Assembly: GCA_028554645.1 (NCBI GenBank)
Contig: JAQOOI010000014.1
Location: 142,755 to 206,754 of the forward strand
Reading direction: 5' to 3'
Length of the DNA stretch: 64,000 bases
Origin: Omphalotus guepiniiformis
Taxonomy: Eukaryota > Basidiomycota > Agaricomycetes > Agaricales > Omphalotaceae
In this document: piece by piece, positions 10,371 through 20,863 of the stretch
How the letters are laid out: each line of letters opens with the position of its first letter
Numbering within the stretch: the first letter of the stretch is position 1
Notes under the pieces: generated by a model
Told to the model about the DNA's origin: nothing
Seen by the model: only the letters and a program-made list of their open reading frames with translations
Databases searched by the model: none
Program-made: the position numbers and the translations under genes

Positions 10371-13300
10371 TTAGGGACGATGTCCCCATCGTCCTAACTT
10401 CACTGCTAATGCTTCTGTCGGCATCTTCTTCGTTTCTACTACTTCCGTACATGCTTCAGGGATAGGTCGTAACAATGATGTCGGGAATAAGGAAATTGGG
10501 ACCTCAATCTTTCTTAACTGAGGTGGTCGTGGTTTAGTGGGGAATTTTTTATGGAACTCTTCGATTGCTTCTTTTGCGTTTGCAAGGTTTGCTAATGGTT
10601 CCCATGTTTGTTCGTGCCGCGAGTATCCCTTCCATTGGACTTTGTATCCAAATCTCCCTCCCCTATATTTCCCTGAATCTACTATCTCTTCCACTTCGAA
10701 CTCCGGTTCTTCTCCTTCTATCACTGGTGGCGGATTATCATTCTTAGGCTGCTCGGAGAATTCAGGCGGATGATAGGGTGACAGTAGAACTTCGTTAAAG
10801 ACTGGATGTATCCTCTTCCAAGTCTTCGGTATCTTTAGTTGATACGATGTCGCTCCAACTTTCTTTACGACTTCAAAAGGACCAAATCGTTTATCATCCA
10901 ACTTCTTCATTGGTCGATCAGAAGTCAGGTTTGTCGCTTCAAGCCATACTTTGTCATTAGGCTTATATTCGACTGATGGTTTCCTCTTCTTGTCGTAATA
11001 CCGAGTCATGTCTTCCTTTGCCTTCTTAAGCGCTGCCCCTACTTCATCCCTGATCTTGATCATCTTATCGGCAAATTCCTGTGCTGTGGGATTTGCCGAC
11101 GGAGTTCTTGGAGCTGTTCCCTTATACGGATGTCGTCCCATATCCGCATAGAACGGAGTGACACCCGTCGCTGAGTGTATTCTGTCATTCAACACAAATT
11201 CTGCTGTCGGTAACCATTCATGCCAGTCGTTCTGATGTTGATTGATGAATAACCGGAGATAATGTTCAATCTCTTGGTTCATCCGTTCCGTCTGTCCATT
11301 CGTCTGTGGGTGATATGCCGTTGTGAAACTCCCCTGAATGCCTAATAACCGGTATAGTTCCTTCATGAATCGGGAATGATATTGAGGTCCCCGATCATGA
11401 ATAATCTTTCTCGGTAATCCATGTATAGGAAAGATTTTGTCCCTATAGATTCTGGCCATTCCTTCAGACGTTAACGACATGTGTGTGGGTACCAAACGTG
11501 TTCGTTTGGTGAAATGGTCCACAGTCACACTTATGGCATTAAAACCTCCAGCTTCCGGTAGTTCTCCGATCAGATCCGTTCCTATGACTTCCCAGGGACC
11601 TTGTGGAACATTGTTTGTGACTAGTGTTCCTGTTGGTTTGGTTCGATGAATCTTAGTGGCCTGACACTTTTCACACCCTTTAACGTATTTCCGTACATCC
11701 TGAGTGATTCCCGGCCACCAATAGTTTCTTGTCACCAATTCCATGGTTTTGAACTGTCCTGGATGTCCCGTCAGAACGGTATCATGATGTAGTCCGATGA
11801 TCTTTCCCCGTAACCTATTATCAATAGGCACGTAAATCCTATCCTGCCACGTCACAATTCCTTCCTCTGACTCGACCCAATCCTTCTCTTTTCCTTCTAA
11901 AGCCTTATTCACTAGATTATCCCGTACTTTTGACTTTTTCTTGATAAGATCTAAGATCTCGTCTTCGGGCATCTCTAGTCTGTTGATCGAAAAAAGTTCC
12001 GGCTTTAAAAGTACCACATCCTCATTGTCTTTCTCCCCCGTCTCATGATTGGCCATCCTGGACAATGCATCTGGCTTTCCCATCGACTTTCCGGGTTTAT
12101 GAATCAATGTAAAGTCATATTCGGATAATTCAGTGATCCATCGAGCTTGTCGACGATTCAATTTCTGAGGCTTTTTGAAATACTGAAGATTCTGATGATC
12201 TGTATAGATCTCAAATGACTCTTCCGCACCCATCAGATACTGTCTCCAATCTGCTAAGGAATCCATAATGGCCATCATTTCCTTATCATAGATCTCATAA
12301 TTACGTTCCGTTTCATTTAGAGATCTAGATCTGAATGCAATAGGCCACCATTTTCCATCTATCTTTTGCGATAAGACAGCTCCGTTCGCATAATCTGAGG
12401 AATCTGCCTCGACTCTGAATTGTCCATGATCACGGGGTATGGTTAGAACAACTTCTTCGGCAATTCTACTTTTGAGTTCTTCGAATGCCTGCTGTTGCTG
12501 CTCTGTCCATTCCCACTTTGAATTCCCAGTCAGTGATGACAATGGTTTCGCCACTTGACTGAATCCTCGGATAAATCGTCGGTAGAAATTACAGAAACCC
12601 AAGAAGGACTGTACTTCCTTCTTGTTTCCTGGTATTTTCCATTCTTTTACCGCTTTGACTTTCTTTGGATCCATCCGCACTTGTCCGTTTCCTACAAACA
12701 CTCCAAGGTACTCGACATTACTGGTCTCGAATTCGCACTTTTCAGGTCTAAGATACAACTTGTGTTGTCGTAATATATCTAACACCTGTTTTACAATTGA
12801 CTCGTGCTCTTCGATTGTATTTGTAAAAACCAAAATGTCGTCTAAGTACACCATGACATGACCTTCATTGATCAAATCCCTTAAGATATGATTCATGAAT
12901 GCTTGGAAGGTCGCCGGAGAATTTGTGAGACCAAAGAACATAACCGTTGGTTCAAAGAGCCCCCGATTAGTCCTAAATGCCGCCTTCCACTCATCACCTT
13001 CTTTGATCCGGATATTATTGTATCCCCATCGAACATCCATTTTCGAAAATACTTTCGAATCCTTCAGTTTATCAATGAGTTCTTGAATGAGCGGCAACGG
13101 GTATTTGTTCTTTATCGTTGCTTCATTCAATTTCCGATAATCCTGGACGGGTCGAAGTTTCCCATCTTTCTTTGCCACAAAGAAGAATGGTGAGGCCATC
13201 GGTGACTTTGATGGTCTAATTCGTCCAGATTTCAGATTTTCCTTAATGAACTCATCTAAAACTTTCTGTTCCGAAGGATTTAATGGATAAACCTTGCAAT

Positions 13301-14465
13301 CTACTGGCGTAAAGTCTGGCTTCAGTTCAATTGCATGGTCCCAGGGTCTTCGTTCGGGTAAATTTTGGAAATCGGCTTCATCAAAAACATCCTTGTACTC
13401 ATTGACGTACTTGTCTGCTTTTGACTCAGTCTTTTTGCCTTTTCCAAAGTTCATACTCCGAAGATATCCATCCCAATTCAGGTAAAACAAGCGATCCCCT
13501 TCTTCCAGTTCCCGGACTTCAGCGTCGGATTCAGGTTTTAGGTAATACGGTATGTAACCACACTTCTTAGGACATCGATCAAACTTTAAGGTTGAATCGT
13601 TCCAATCTATATTGGGGTTATGACGTCTTAACCAATCAAGTCCCAGAAATATGTCTGTTTTGCCTAAATTTGTAACAGCAAGTTCAATGCGTTCCGCATG
13701 ATCTCCCATTACCAATCTGACTTCTATGAACCCTTCAATTGAACCGTCCTCGTTTAAGGTACCATCAGCATTGTATACCGGCATCTTTACTGGTAATTTC
13801 TTAACAGTTAAGCCATGTCGCTCTACGAATTCTTTATTGACGCAAGAACCCGTTGCTCCACTGTCAAGTAATGCTGATGTTTCTATCTGCTTGCCACTTT
13901 CGATGTCATCGATTGTAACAGACAGCTTGAGATCTCTGCCCTTAGTACCTTTTACGAACCGCAAGTTTTTCTTGAGTGACTTTACGGCTGTGACGGCTTC
14001 GCTAATGTCCAATAACCGGATCTGGGCAACCGTTTCTTCTGATGCTTCCCTGGCCCGACAGGTTGGCATCCATGCTCTCAAAATTCCCACCGCTCGTTCT
14101 GACTCATCCTCCCTTACTCTCTGCGCTATCCATTCTGGTGAATTCGGCGGATAACGTTCTCTCACAGGTTTTGAATCGGACTTTGTAGATACTGAAGCAA
14201 ATTTATTCTCAGGATGATTAAATACAAAGTGAAAATTGCTGTCCTTGTGATCTACACTAGACTGTTCCGATTCTAACTCAGAAGGACCTGTATTCACTTC
14301 TGAGCTCTGACAAAACCCGTGTCCGATTTCAACCAGTTTAAGAACCAGCTCGGCGGCTGTTCTTCTTTCTTCTCTTCTTCCTGCACGTTCACCTGCCTCA
14401 CTCTCTGACCCCGCTTCGCTGGACAATCCCACGAGATATGCCCCCTCTGTCCGCAATTGAAACAC
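10371..14465 (-). CDS. Pol polyprotein (protease, RT, RNase H, integrase, chromodomain)
   Basis: The frame is 1,364 codons; the first ~50 overlap gag and are probably not used as pol. Order: aspartic protease with LLDSGATGS (about residue 200), reverse transcriptase with MVYLDDILVF (about 545), RNase H with EADSSDYANGA (about 690) and YTDHQNLQYF, integrase with an HHCC zinc site (GCEKCQATK) and core motifs GTDLIGEL, HDRGPQYHS and AYHPQTNGQTERMNQE, then a chromodomain (VEEIVDSGKYRGGRFGYKVQWKG is its start; about 1265-1320). The chromodomain places it among chromoviruses, whose integrases target chromatin marks. Pol is in the -1 frame relative to gag and should be made as a Gag-Pol fusion by frameshifting near the end of gag. 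All catalytic motifs are present, so it could be active. Confidence 0.96.
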   Translation of the reverse strand: MFQLRTEGAYLVGLSSEAGSESEAGERAGRREERRTAAELVLKLVEIGHGFCQSSEVNTGPSELESEQSSVDHKDSNFHFVFNHPENKFASVSTKSDSKPVRERYPPNSPEWIAQRVREDESERAVGILRAWMPTCRAREASEETVAQIRLLDISEAVTAVKSLKKNLRFVKGTKGRDLKLSVTIDDIESGKQIETSALLDSGATGSCVNKEFVERHGLTVKKLPVKMPVYNADGTLNEDGSIEGFIEVRLVMGDHAERIELAVTNLGKTDIFLGLDWLRRHNPNIDWNDSTLKFDRCPKKCGYIPYYLKPESDAEVRELEEGDRLFYLNWDGYLRSMNFGKGKKTESKADKYVNEYKDVFDEADFQNLPERRPWDHAIELKPDFTPVDCKVYPLNPSEQKVLDEFIKENLKSGRIRPSKSPMASPFFFVAKKDGKLRPVQDYRKLNEATIKNKYPLPLIQELIDKLKDSKVFSKMDVRWGYNNIRIKEGDEWKAAFRTNRGLFEPTVMFFGLTNSPATFQAFMNHILRDLINEGHVMVYLDDILVFTNTIEEHESIVKQVLDILRQHKLYLRPEKCEFETSNVEYLGVFVGNGQVRMDPKKVKAVKEWKIPGNKKEVQSFLGFCNFYRRFIRGFSQVAKPLSSLTGNSKWEWTEQQQQAFEELKSRIAEEVVLTIPRDHGQFRVEADSSDYANGAVLSQKIDGKWWPIAFRSRSLNETERNYEIYDKEMMAIMDSLADWRQYLMGAEESFEIYTDHQNLQYFKKPQKLNRRQARWITELSEYDFTLIHKPGKSMGKPDALSRMANHETGEKDNEDVVLLKPELFSINRLEMPEDEILDLIKKKSKVRDNLVNKALEGKEKDWVESEEGIVTWQDRIYVPIDNRLRGKIIGLHHDTVLTGHPGQFKTMELVTRNYWWPGITQDVRKYVKGCEKCQATKIHRTKPTGTLVTNNVPQGPWEVIGTDLIGELPEAGGFNAISVTVDHFTKRTRLVPTHMSLTSEGMARIYRDKIFPIHGLPRKIIHDRGPQYHSRFMKELYRLLGIQGSFTTAYHPQTNGQTERMNQEIEHYLRLFINQHQNDWHEWLPTAEFVLNDRIHSATGVTPFYADMGRHPYKGTAPRTPSANPTAQEFADKMIKIRDEVGAALKKAKEDMTRYYDKKRKPSVEYKPNDKVWLEATNLTSDRPMKKLDDKRFGPFEVVKKVGATSYQLKIPKTWKRIHPVFNEVLLSPYHPPEFSEQPKNDNPPPVIEGEEPEFEVEEIVDSGKYRGGRFGYKVQWKGYSRHEQTWEPLANLANAKEAIEEFHKKFPTKPRPPQLRKIEVPISLFPTSLLRPIPEACTEVVETKKMPTEALAVKLGRWGHRP

Positions 14466-15187
14466 TGCCCATTCCTTCGGGCCGCGTCAATGTCCATGGG
14501 TTTACCTGTACCCCCAAAGGTTGTTCCTGTGGCGTCTCTCCGATCACCACTTCCTGCCGCATTTTGCGGACTTTCTCTTCTTGGCGTAAACGCCGGTCGG
14601 TTCTGATTCTGATTCTTGCGCCATTCCTGACGCCTTCTCCATAGTTGATCAATCTTGATCACTACGTCCTTCCATTCCTCGTACACTTTGGGCAACTCGT
14701 CCCTCGTGTAGATGGCATCAATAGTTTTCTCGTTAATGCCCTTCTCAATGAGCCGCACCACATACGGGTCATCCTTCTTGTAATCCGCCTCCGTCAACAG
14801 TATCTCCAACTCCTGGAAATACTCCTCCGCCGTCCCCGCTCCCTGCTTCAACAACTCCACCTTCTCCTGCGCTGTCCTCTGCAGACCGGAATCTAGGAAC
14901 GCCTTGTTCAAGGCTTGCTTGAACTGCGCCCAGTCCTTCTGCCACTTCTCGTTGTCTTGGTCAAAATGGGTATTATAGTAATTATTGACCCATCCGTCTA
15001 CAAGCTTCCCATTCATGAAAGAGATCGCAACATCAATCTTTTCATCGTCGGTTGTGATACCGTTTTTCTTATCACGGATGTATGTGAAGAGTCTTCGACG
15101 CCAATTCTTGAATTCGGATTTGACGCCGGTGAAGTTATCGGGTTTGTTGAGGAGTGATTTTCCTCGCGAAGTTTCGATTTCAGACAT
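14294..15187 (-). CDS. Gag (capsid/nucleocapsid) of chromovirus copy 1
   Basis: 297 residues, starting at the first ATG after the leader (MSEIETSRGKS). The N-terminal two thirds form a helical retrotransposon Gag capsid region (VDGWVNNYYNTHFDQ, LEILLTEADYKKDD). A basic, Q/N-rich linker follows, then one CCHC zinc knuckle, CFNCGQRGHISWDC, near residue 240, which binds the element's RNA. The last residues overlap the pol frame by about 170 bp. Near the end the codons ACG GGT TTT form a G-GGT-TTT heptamer, 12 codons or fewer before the stop, which suits a -1 frameshift into pol. Copy 2 (58883-59776) is almost the same protein; one visible difference is a K to R change in the DDEKID region. Confidence 0.95.
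   Translation of the reverse strand: MSEIETSRGKSLLNKPDNFTGVKSEFKNWRRRLFTYIRDKKNGITTDDEKIDVAISFMNGKLVDGWVNNYYNTHFDQDNEKWQKDWAQFKQALNKAFLDSGLQRTAQEKVELLKQGAGTAEEYFQELEILLTEADYKKDDPYVVRLIEKGINEKTIDAIYTRDELPKVYEEWKDVVIKIDQLWRRRQEWRKNQNQNRPAFTPRRESPQNAAGSGDRRDATGTTFGGTGKPMDIDAARRNGQCFNCGQRGHISWDCPAKRGQRVRQVNVQEEEKKEEQPPSWFLNWLKSDTGFVRAQK
14312..14318 (-). promoter_or_regulatory. Candidate -1 ribosomal frameshift site GGGTTTT
   Basis: In the gag frame it reads G GGT TTT, fitting the X XXY YYZ slippery pattern. A one-base backward slip gives GGG TTT and then TGT, exactly the pol frame (HGFCQSSE). It lies just before the gag stop. The same heptamer is at the same place in copy 2. Confidence 0.65.
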
Positions 15188-15722
15188 TCTGATAGGAGTA
15201 TGAGGTCGGGTAGAATAGGGAGATAATGCAAGAGATTTGTATGAAGGTGTGACAGGTGATGGGATAGTGGTTTCTTCGAAGAGACTGCTAAAGTTCCCCC
15301 AAGATTCCGTAATGGTAGAGTTTACTTCGGTCCGTCAGTAACCTCACGAAGAGATTTCGGGACCTTTTCTGCCTCTAATAGACGAGTTCCTAATCTGTGC
15401 TTGCTTGCTGAGTAAACCTGGGCGTGCCTTTCTAGGAGTGCACCTCGTTCCCCAAGCGCAAAGTCCCCTCCCCGAAGGTTGGTTATCAGACGATGCTTTC
15501 TGCTGCCAGTACCGAGTCGGACTCAACGTTACTCGTTTGTACTATAGGCGCAATTACTCTAATGGAGCACAGATTCCTAATTCGGACGGAAACCCGAATA
15601 TCAAAGGGAGAAAATGAAGTAAGCGTGTGAAGGTGAAGAGAAACTTACTTGCTACTGAAATAGCAACAAGAAGGCAAACTTGAATTGTGTTGGTCGGGTG
15701 AGTTGTGTTAGCTTCGATCTTA
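15188..15722 (-). other. Untranslated leader of chromovirus copy 1, with primer-binding site
   Basis: This lies between the 5' LTR and the gag start. No gene is seen. The first bases after the LTR (PBS, 15708-15721) do not start with the TGG typical of tRNA priming. They read AAGATCGAAGCTAA on the element strand, the exact complement of 14 bases inside the LTR (15871-15884), which suggests self-priming. Confidence 0.7.
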
Positions 15723-16175
15723 TGTCAGCGACTCGAGTTATAAACTCAAATAACCAAACACAATGATCTTAGTTTTACACGAGTAAGAGAAAAGCAGAAA
15801 ATGGAATTGAGAACAGAGACGATACAAGGAAGTATGCTAAGTACAAGTCTAAACTCGAGGAGTTATTGACAAGATCGAAGCTAAAGAAATATCTACCTAA
15901 GCGGACTTATTATATACGTAAATAAAACCCTAAACCCTGGGCTATAACCCTTGACTAATACACCGTGTGTCTACCATGAGTTCGATCGCCTCAAGTACTT
16001 CATTAATGATCGTGATCGCCTTGAGGTCTACATGCTTGATCTCGATCATCATGCTACATACGTATGTATTTAATATAACCCTAGATCTATAACTTACGAT
16101 GTTATCTACTGATAATAAAAGTGTCTATATGTACAAACAATGAGATAAGATGAAAAAAAGAAAACATTCGTAACA
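15723..16175 (-). repeat. 5' LTR of chromovirus copy 1
   Basis: 453 bp. On the element strand a TATATAA box lies about 32 bp before TTAGCTTCGATCTT, so transcription plausibly starts at or near that motif. The outer end abuts target duplication GCGTC at 16176-16180. Confidence 0.95.
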
Positions 16176-16180
16176 GCGTC

Positions 16181-19100
16181 CTCGACGGAAACTCGGAGAA
16201 GATGAGCACTCTCCGGTTCCGCGTGTGCCCGAGCTTAGGGTCGAAACGAGGGATCGGTGGGAAGATTGGTGTTCCATCGACAAAGTCAACATCTGGAACT
16301 TGGTCGCAGGCAAGATAGTGTCGGCATATTTTCGCACAGGTGTCCATCTTGGTGGATTTTAAAGGCTCCCATTCCTTAAGGGACTTGAAAGTAGGATTCG
16401 GCTCGTCTGGATCAGTCTTTGCGTACCCTACGGCGTTGCGATACTCCATATAGAATTTCTGCGCCAAGAAGTGTTAGGGTTAATACAAAGTACCAGAGCG
16501 CATAGGAACCGTACCCTAGTCATGAACCGTCCAGAGTCATTTGCAGATGCGACGCTAAATAAGTTCTATCAGAACAATGTCAGTGAGCCACAACGACAGT
16601 ACTCACTTCTCCCTGGCTTCTTTGGCTATCTCGGCGATGATTGCAGACTCCCTCTCAGTCAAAGTGAGCACTCCCACAATATCTTTATGAGGAGGGAGAT
16701 CGAGGAGAGTTTTGCCTTCCCAGTTGACACTCTCCGTGGTACGTCTCAGAACGTGACCAAGAAATTGGTGATGTATTCGTCGAACGGATTTGATCTGCTC
16801 CGTTTGGAGAGATAGACCGTCGTCATCTAATTTCTTCGCACGTCGGACAGCAGCGGTGTCTTCCTTTGCTTCTTGGACAGCGAGATCGGTGAAGAAATGC
16901 TTGACCCCGACAAGCCGTCCCATGGCTACGAGATCCTATGGAAACAAGATGAACTCGTTTTCTCTTATGGAACACCAGAATATTATCCTTACTTTTGGAG
17001 AAGTCAAAAGAGGCGTGCCCGTGAGCACAAGCCTCACCTCAGCCTGCTCTAGGATACGCAAAGCTGCGTAGTGTTTGACACCAATATTTCTCATCTCGTG
17101 AACTTCGTCTATCGTCACTGACAAGAAGTTTTGGTTGAATATTGTCCCATCAACGGGTCGAGTCTGTTCAGGGAGCTCCCACGGACGTTGGGCTCGGACC
17201 GAGCCACTAGTCGAAGACTTATGCCCCCATAGAAACTCATTTTGAAGAGCCTGTAGAGTTGTAGTCAGTCAACTGGCGGTTTCATTAGAATATGAACATG
17301 CTTACCGAATGTGTAGTGACAATTATCTTATTTGAGGGTGAATGTTTCGACGATTGGAACGGTCCCTCTGGACTCCAGAACTCCGCATTACCACTGCGAG
17401 GACAATCGTAGACAAAGATGTCCACACTTTTGGGGAGAAGGAGGGTTCTGAGTTCACGCACCCACTGTGCTCGAAGAGTACCAGGAGTGATGATAAGATG
17501 TGGAAGAGATTCAATGTGCTCGCGTCCTTTGAGATACTTGAAGTTTTCTGACAGAAAATATGAGAACAAAATGCAGAATAACGTCATCTGTACTTACGAA
17601 GAATCGGGGGAAGTGGTTGCTTGTGCTGCTGAAGAATGACAGCTTGGTTCAAGAAAGCTATGGTCGAAATGCATAAGGCGGTCTTTCCAAGACCAACTTC
17701 GTCACACACGAGCATCCCATTGCAGTGGTCGAGAGAAGGCATGGTATTGAACACGCTTCGTATGATGGAGTGGATGCCCGCAAGTTGATGCCAATGAAGC
17801 GCGAGAGGGGCGACGGCATCAGACTGGCCAGTTTTAAACAATTCTGGGTTCTCCCATGGGGACACACTGCCGGTTTTGTGACGGAAGGAATTGAATTGAT
17901 GGGGAAGATTGTTGCGAATGAAGCCGAGGCTCCGAGCAAGGTCGTCGGGAGGAATTTTGCCCTCCATCTCCATGCCCAAATCTCCGGCTACAACATCACT
18001 TAGTTGAACAGAGAGATTCGAGATTTGCGACATGATGGGTCCGGTGTCGTCGACGCTGGAGGAAAAGTACTCGCGATAGATGCCCAGCAGCTCTAACAAA
18101 TCTGCAGGCGTTGCAAGGCTTTCGAAAATCTTCATATTCGCTTTGCAAATTCCTAGGAGAATGTCAGTCTAAGAGAAAAAAAATCAATGATAGGCAGGCA
18201 CGCACGTTTACCCTTGATAGGTTTCGGCTTCGTGACTTTGGCTCCTAGGGCAGCCAATATCTCATTGAGCTCGGAGAGCATGTCCGACGCCGTCGATTTG
18301 TTCTCGTCAGTGTCGTAAACTTGCGCAATATCGTTCCATTTAGCGACTGCGCGAATAGTACGAATGATTTTCGCCTTTGTCGGGTTTCCTTCGTTGAGAG
18401 CTGTAGCGACGTTTAGTTCAAGGTAGTCCACGAATTGTGCGGGAACAATTTACCTTCGAAGGCTTTAATAGCAGCTTCCTTGATCTTCGCAAGCCGGGAC
18501 TTGTCGAGCACCATATGCTTGCGAATACGGGCCCAGGAACGTTGAACAATGATCGTCAACGCTTTCCGAAGCGCATACGAAAGACGCAGGCGTTCACCGC
18601 TACCAAATGCCTCGACGCCGAATAGAGCCATCGCAATGCTCTCGAGGGCGATTGGAATATATTGCTCAGCACCGAAATACTCCCCCTCTACGTCGGGATC
18701 GTCAACAAGCTGCTGCATCGGATGGACGCCGTGTTTCTGAAGGCATTCGACAACGATGTTGTGGACACCCCACTTCCCCCAACACCGAGTGATCCACTTG
18801 TTCCACTTGTTCCGACCAGGTATATTCGCTCCTCGGGTGCTGGTAGCGAACTTGTGTTTCTTTTCCTCCGTGTCAATCTTGTTGTACATGAGGAAGTAAG
18901 CGTTGACGTCGTTGGCGTCCTCCCGGGTCCAACCTGCTGGAAGCAAGCTGTCGTCCGCAGGAAAAAGCCCGTGCTTCACACCAGTGAGCTCCTGCCAAAC
19001 AGGCCAGTCCCAGGGGTGTTCGCATCCTTGTGTCAAGAAAAAGAGTTTCACGAGTGCACTAGCGGCGGTATGACTGGGCATAACGACAAGAGAGTTTGGA

Positions 19101-19262
19101 TGATATTTGAAAAGTAAAGTGTACAGGAGAGTAGCGATACGGATATCTCCTGGGGGTAACGAGTTGAATTTATAGTAAACAGATTTTGTAGCGGGTGCTC
19201 GTCAGAAAATATTGAGCAACCAGCTGCGGCACTTGTACAGAGAACTTCGTCCAAGACGACAT
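16181..19262 (-). pseudogene. SNF2-family ATPase, 5' part (N-terminal region and ATPase lobe), split by retrotransposon
   Basis: Exons with GT-AG borders and matching phase: 19081 (or upstream)-18454, 18400-18212, 18152-17598, 17547-17306, 17250-16993, 16935-16607 and 16458-16176. Motif order is LVCDEVGLGKTALC (Walker A), LIITPGTLRAQWVREL (motif Ia), a DEVH box in VTIDEVHEMRN, VLTGTPLLTSP (motif III), and RVLIFSEF at the start of the C lobe, where the retrotransposon cuts the exon four codons later. The long N-terminal region has no domain I recognise. Coding sequence seems to continue upstream of Met 19081 to an ATG at 19262, but the two parts are in different frames across an AAAA run at 19184-19187, a possible one-base error or an older lesion. 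The lesion is insertional; the sequence past the element is open and in frame. The gene resembles the intact ATPase at 51,833-57,035 in motif layout. Confidence 0.82.
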
Positions 19263-19459
19263 TCTGGAGACAAGGCCAGCAAGCTTCACATGACATCCAT
19301 TCAACCCCACCGCCTCATTAACCTTCGTCGACGACGTAAAGAAAAACAAGATGGCGACAAATTTGAACGGAGCGGAGCTAATCTGGGGCACGAAAGGTTA
19401 GTCGGATTCTCACCCGTGCTGGGAAAGAACTAACGATAACGATACGATCCTGTCTACGA

Positions 19460-20863
19460 TAAATGAAAAGAAGCTTGAAGGAAAGGAAGTAGGCCTGGAA
19501 AGAGACGTAAGTTCAAATGATAAGTATGCATGCATGGGGAAGGACTGTACAAGGATCCGTCCAGGAAGGATGAACAGAGGGTGCGTGTATCCATCGTGTA
19601 TAGAAGAGCTTATTGGCGTTGTATACGATGAATGAAGAAGGGAGCTTGAAGAAAAGGAAGTAGGCCTGGAAAGAGACGTAAGTCCAAATGATAAGTATGC
19701 ATGCATGGGGAAGGACCGTACAAGGATCCGTCCAGGAAGGATGCACAGAGGGTGCGTGTACCGTCGTGTATAGAGGAGCTTGTTGCATGGCATCGTGCCC
19801 GGAGATGAATTCCAAGCAGGACAAGAGCGGCGCGAGGATAGTTGGTTGAGTTAGTTAGTTATAGTTATAGTGCCTAGGCGTGTTTGATCGATCACCCGTG
19901 TCGAGAGTGAACTCTCGCCAGGGGTTAGGGAAGGGGTAAGACCCGTGTCGAGAGTAAACTCTCGACAAGGGCACTGACGGAGGAGGTAGCCACGATGAAG
20001 GGTGAGAGGGACTCCGAGGTCAAACGCCGAAGTCAGTTTAAGACTCCGCTTGAAATAGAAGATTAGATTAAGATGAGCGCTGGCTTGCATCTGTTTGGCT
20101 GAGGCTTCGATATAAAGATTAGATGAAGAGATGATCGCTGGCTTGCATCTGTTTGGCTGAGGCTTCGATATAAAGATTAGATGAAGAGATGATCGCTGGC
20201 TTGCATCTATTTGGCTGAGGCTTCCATACGATGATTAGAAGCGCGATCATCTTAATCTAATCTTCTATTTCAAGCGGAGTCTTAAACTGACTTCGGCGTT
20301 TGACCTCGGAGTCCCTCTCACCCTTCATCGTGGCTACCTCCTCCGTCAGTGCCCTTGTCGAGAGTTTACTCTCGACACGGGTCTTACCCCTTCCCTAACC
20401 CCTGGCGAGAGTTCACTCTCGACACGGGTGATCGATCAAACACGCCTAGGCACTATAACTATAACTAACTAACTCAACCAACTATCCTCGCGCCGCTCTT
20501 GTCCTGCTTGGAATTCATCTCCGGGCACGATGCCATGCAACAAGCTCCTCTATACACGACGGTACACGCACCCTCTGTGCATCCTTCCTGGACGGATCCT
20601 TGTACGGTCCTTCCCCATGCATGCATACTTATCATTTGGACTTACGTCTCTTTCCAGGCCTACTTCCTTTTCTTCAAGCTCCCTTCTTCATTCATCGTAT
20701 ACAACGCCAATAAGCTCTTCTATACACGATGGATACACGCACCCTCTGTTCATCCTTCCTGGACGGATCCTTGTACAGTCCTTCCCCATGCATGCATACT
20801 TATCATTTGAACTTACGTCTCTTTCCAGGCCTACTTCCTTTCCTTCAAGCTTCTTTTCATTTA
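19460..20863. repeat. Large foldback: 617-bp inverted arms with 170-bp spacer
   Basis: The left arm 19460-20076 and right arm 20247-20863 are reverse complements; the stretches I compared match base for base, and the frames on the two arms give the same 103-residue string. Inside each arm is a pair of ~150-bp direct repeats and short perfect hairpins such as CGAGAGTGAACTCTCG. A further partial copy of the arm's inner unit follows at 20864-20950. No transposase frame is seen. The frames in the arms are repeat artefacts. Confidence 0.93.
20077..20246. repeat. 58-bp tandem repeat in the foldback spacer
   Basis: CGCTGGCTTGCATCT recurs at 20078, 20136 and 20194, so about three units of 58 bp fill the loop between the arms. 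Confidence 0.85.

Larger units (their letters stand above)
9907..16175 (-). mobile_element. Ty3-type chromovirus LTR retrotransposon, copy 1 (inside a SNF2-like gene)
   Basis: The element is 6,269 bp, with 453-bp LTRs at 9907-10359 and 15723-16175 that read the same base for base. They begin TGTTACG and end CTGACA on the element's strand. It is flanked by a perfect 5-bp target duplication, GCGTC (9902-9906 and 16176-16180). Gag and pol frames are intact and overlap. A purine tract (AAGGAGGGGGTCA) precedes the 3' LTR. Matching LTRs, intact frames and a clean target duplication mean a very recent insertion. A near-identical copy lies inverted at the right end of the window. Confidence 0.97.
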
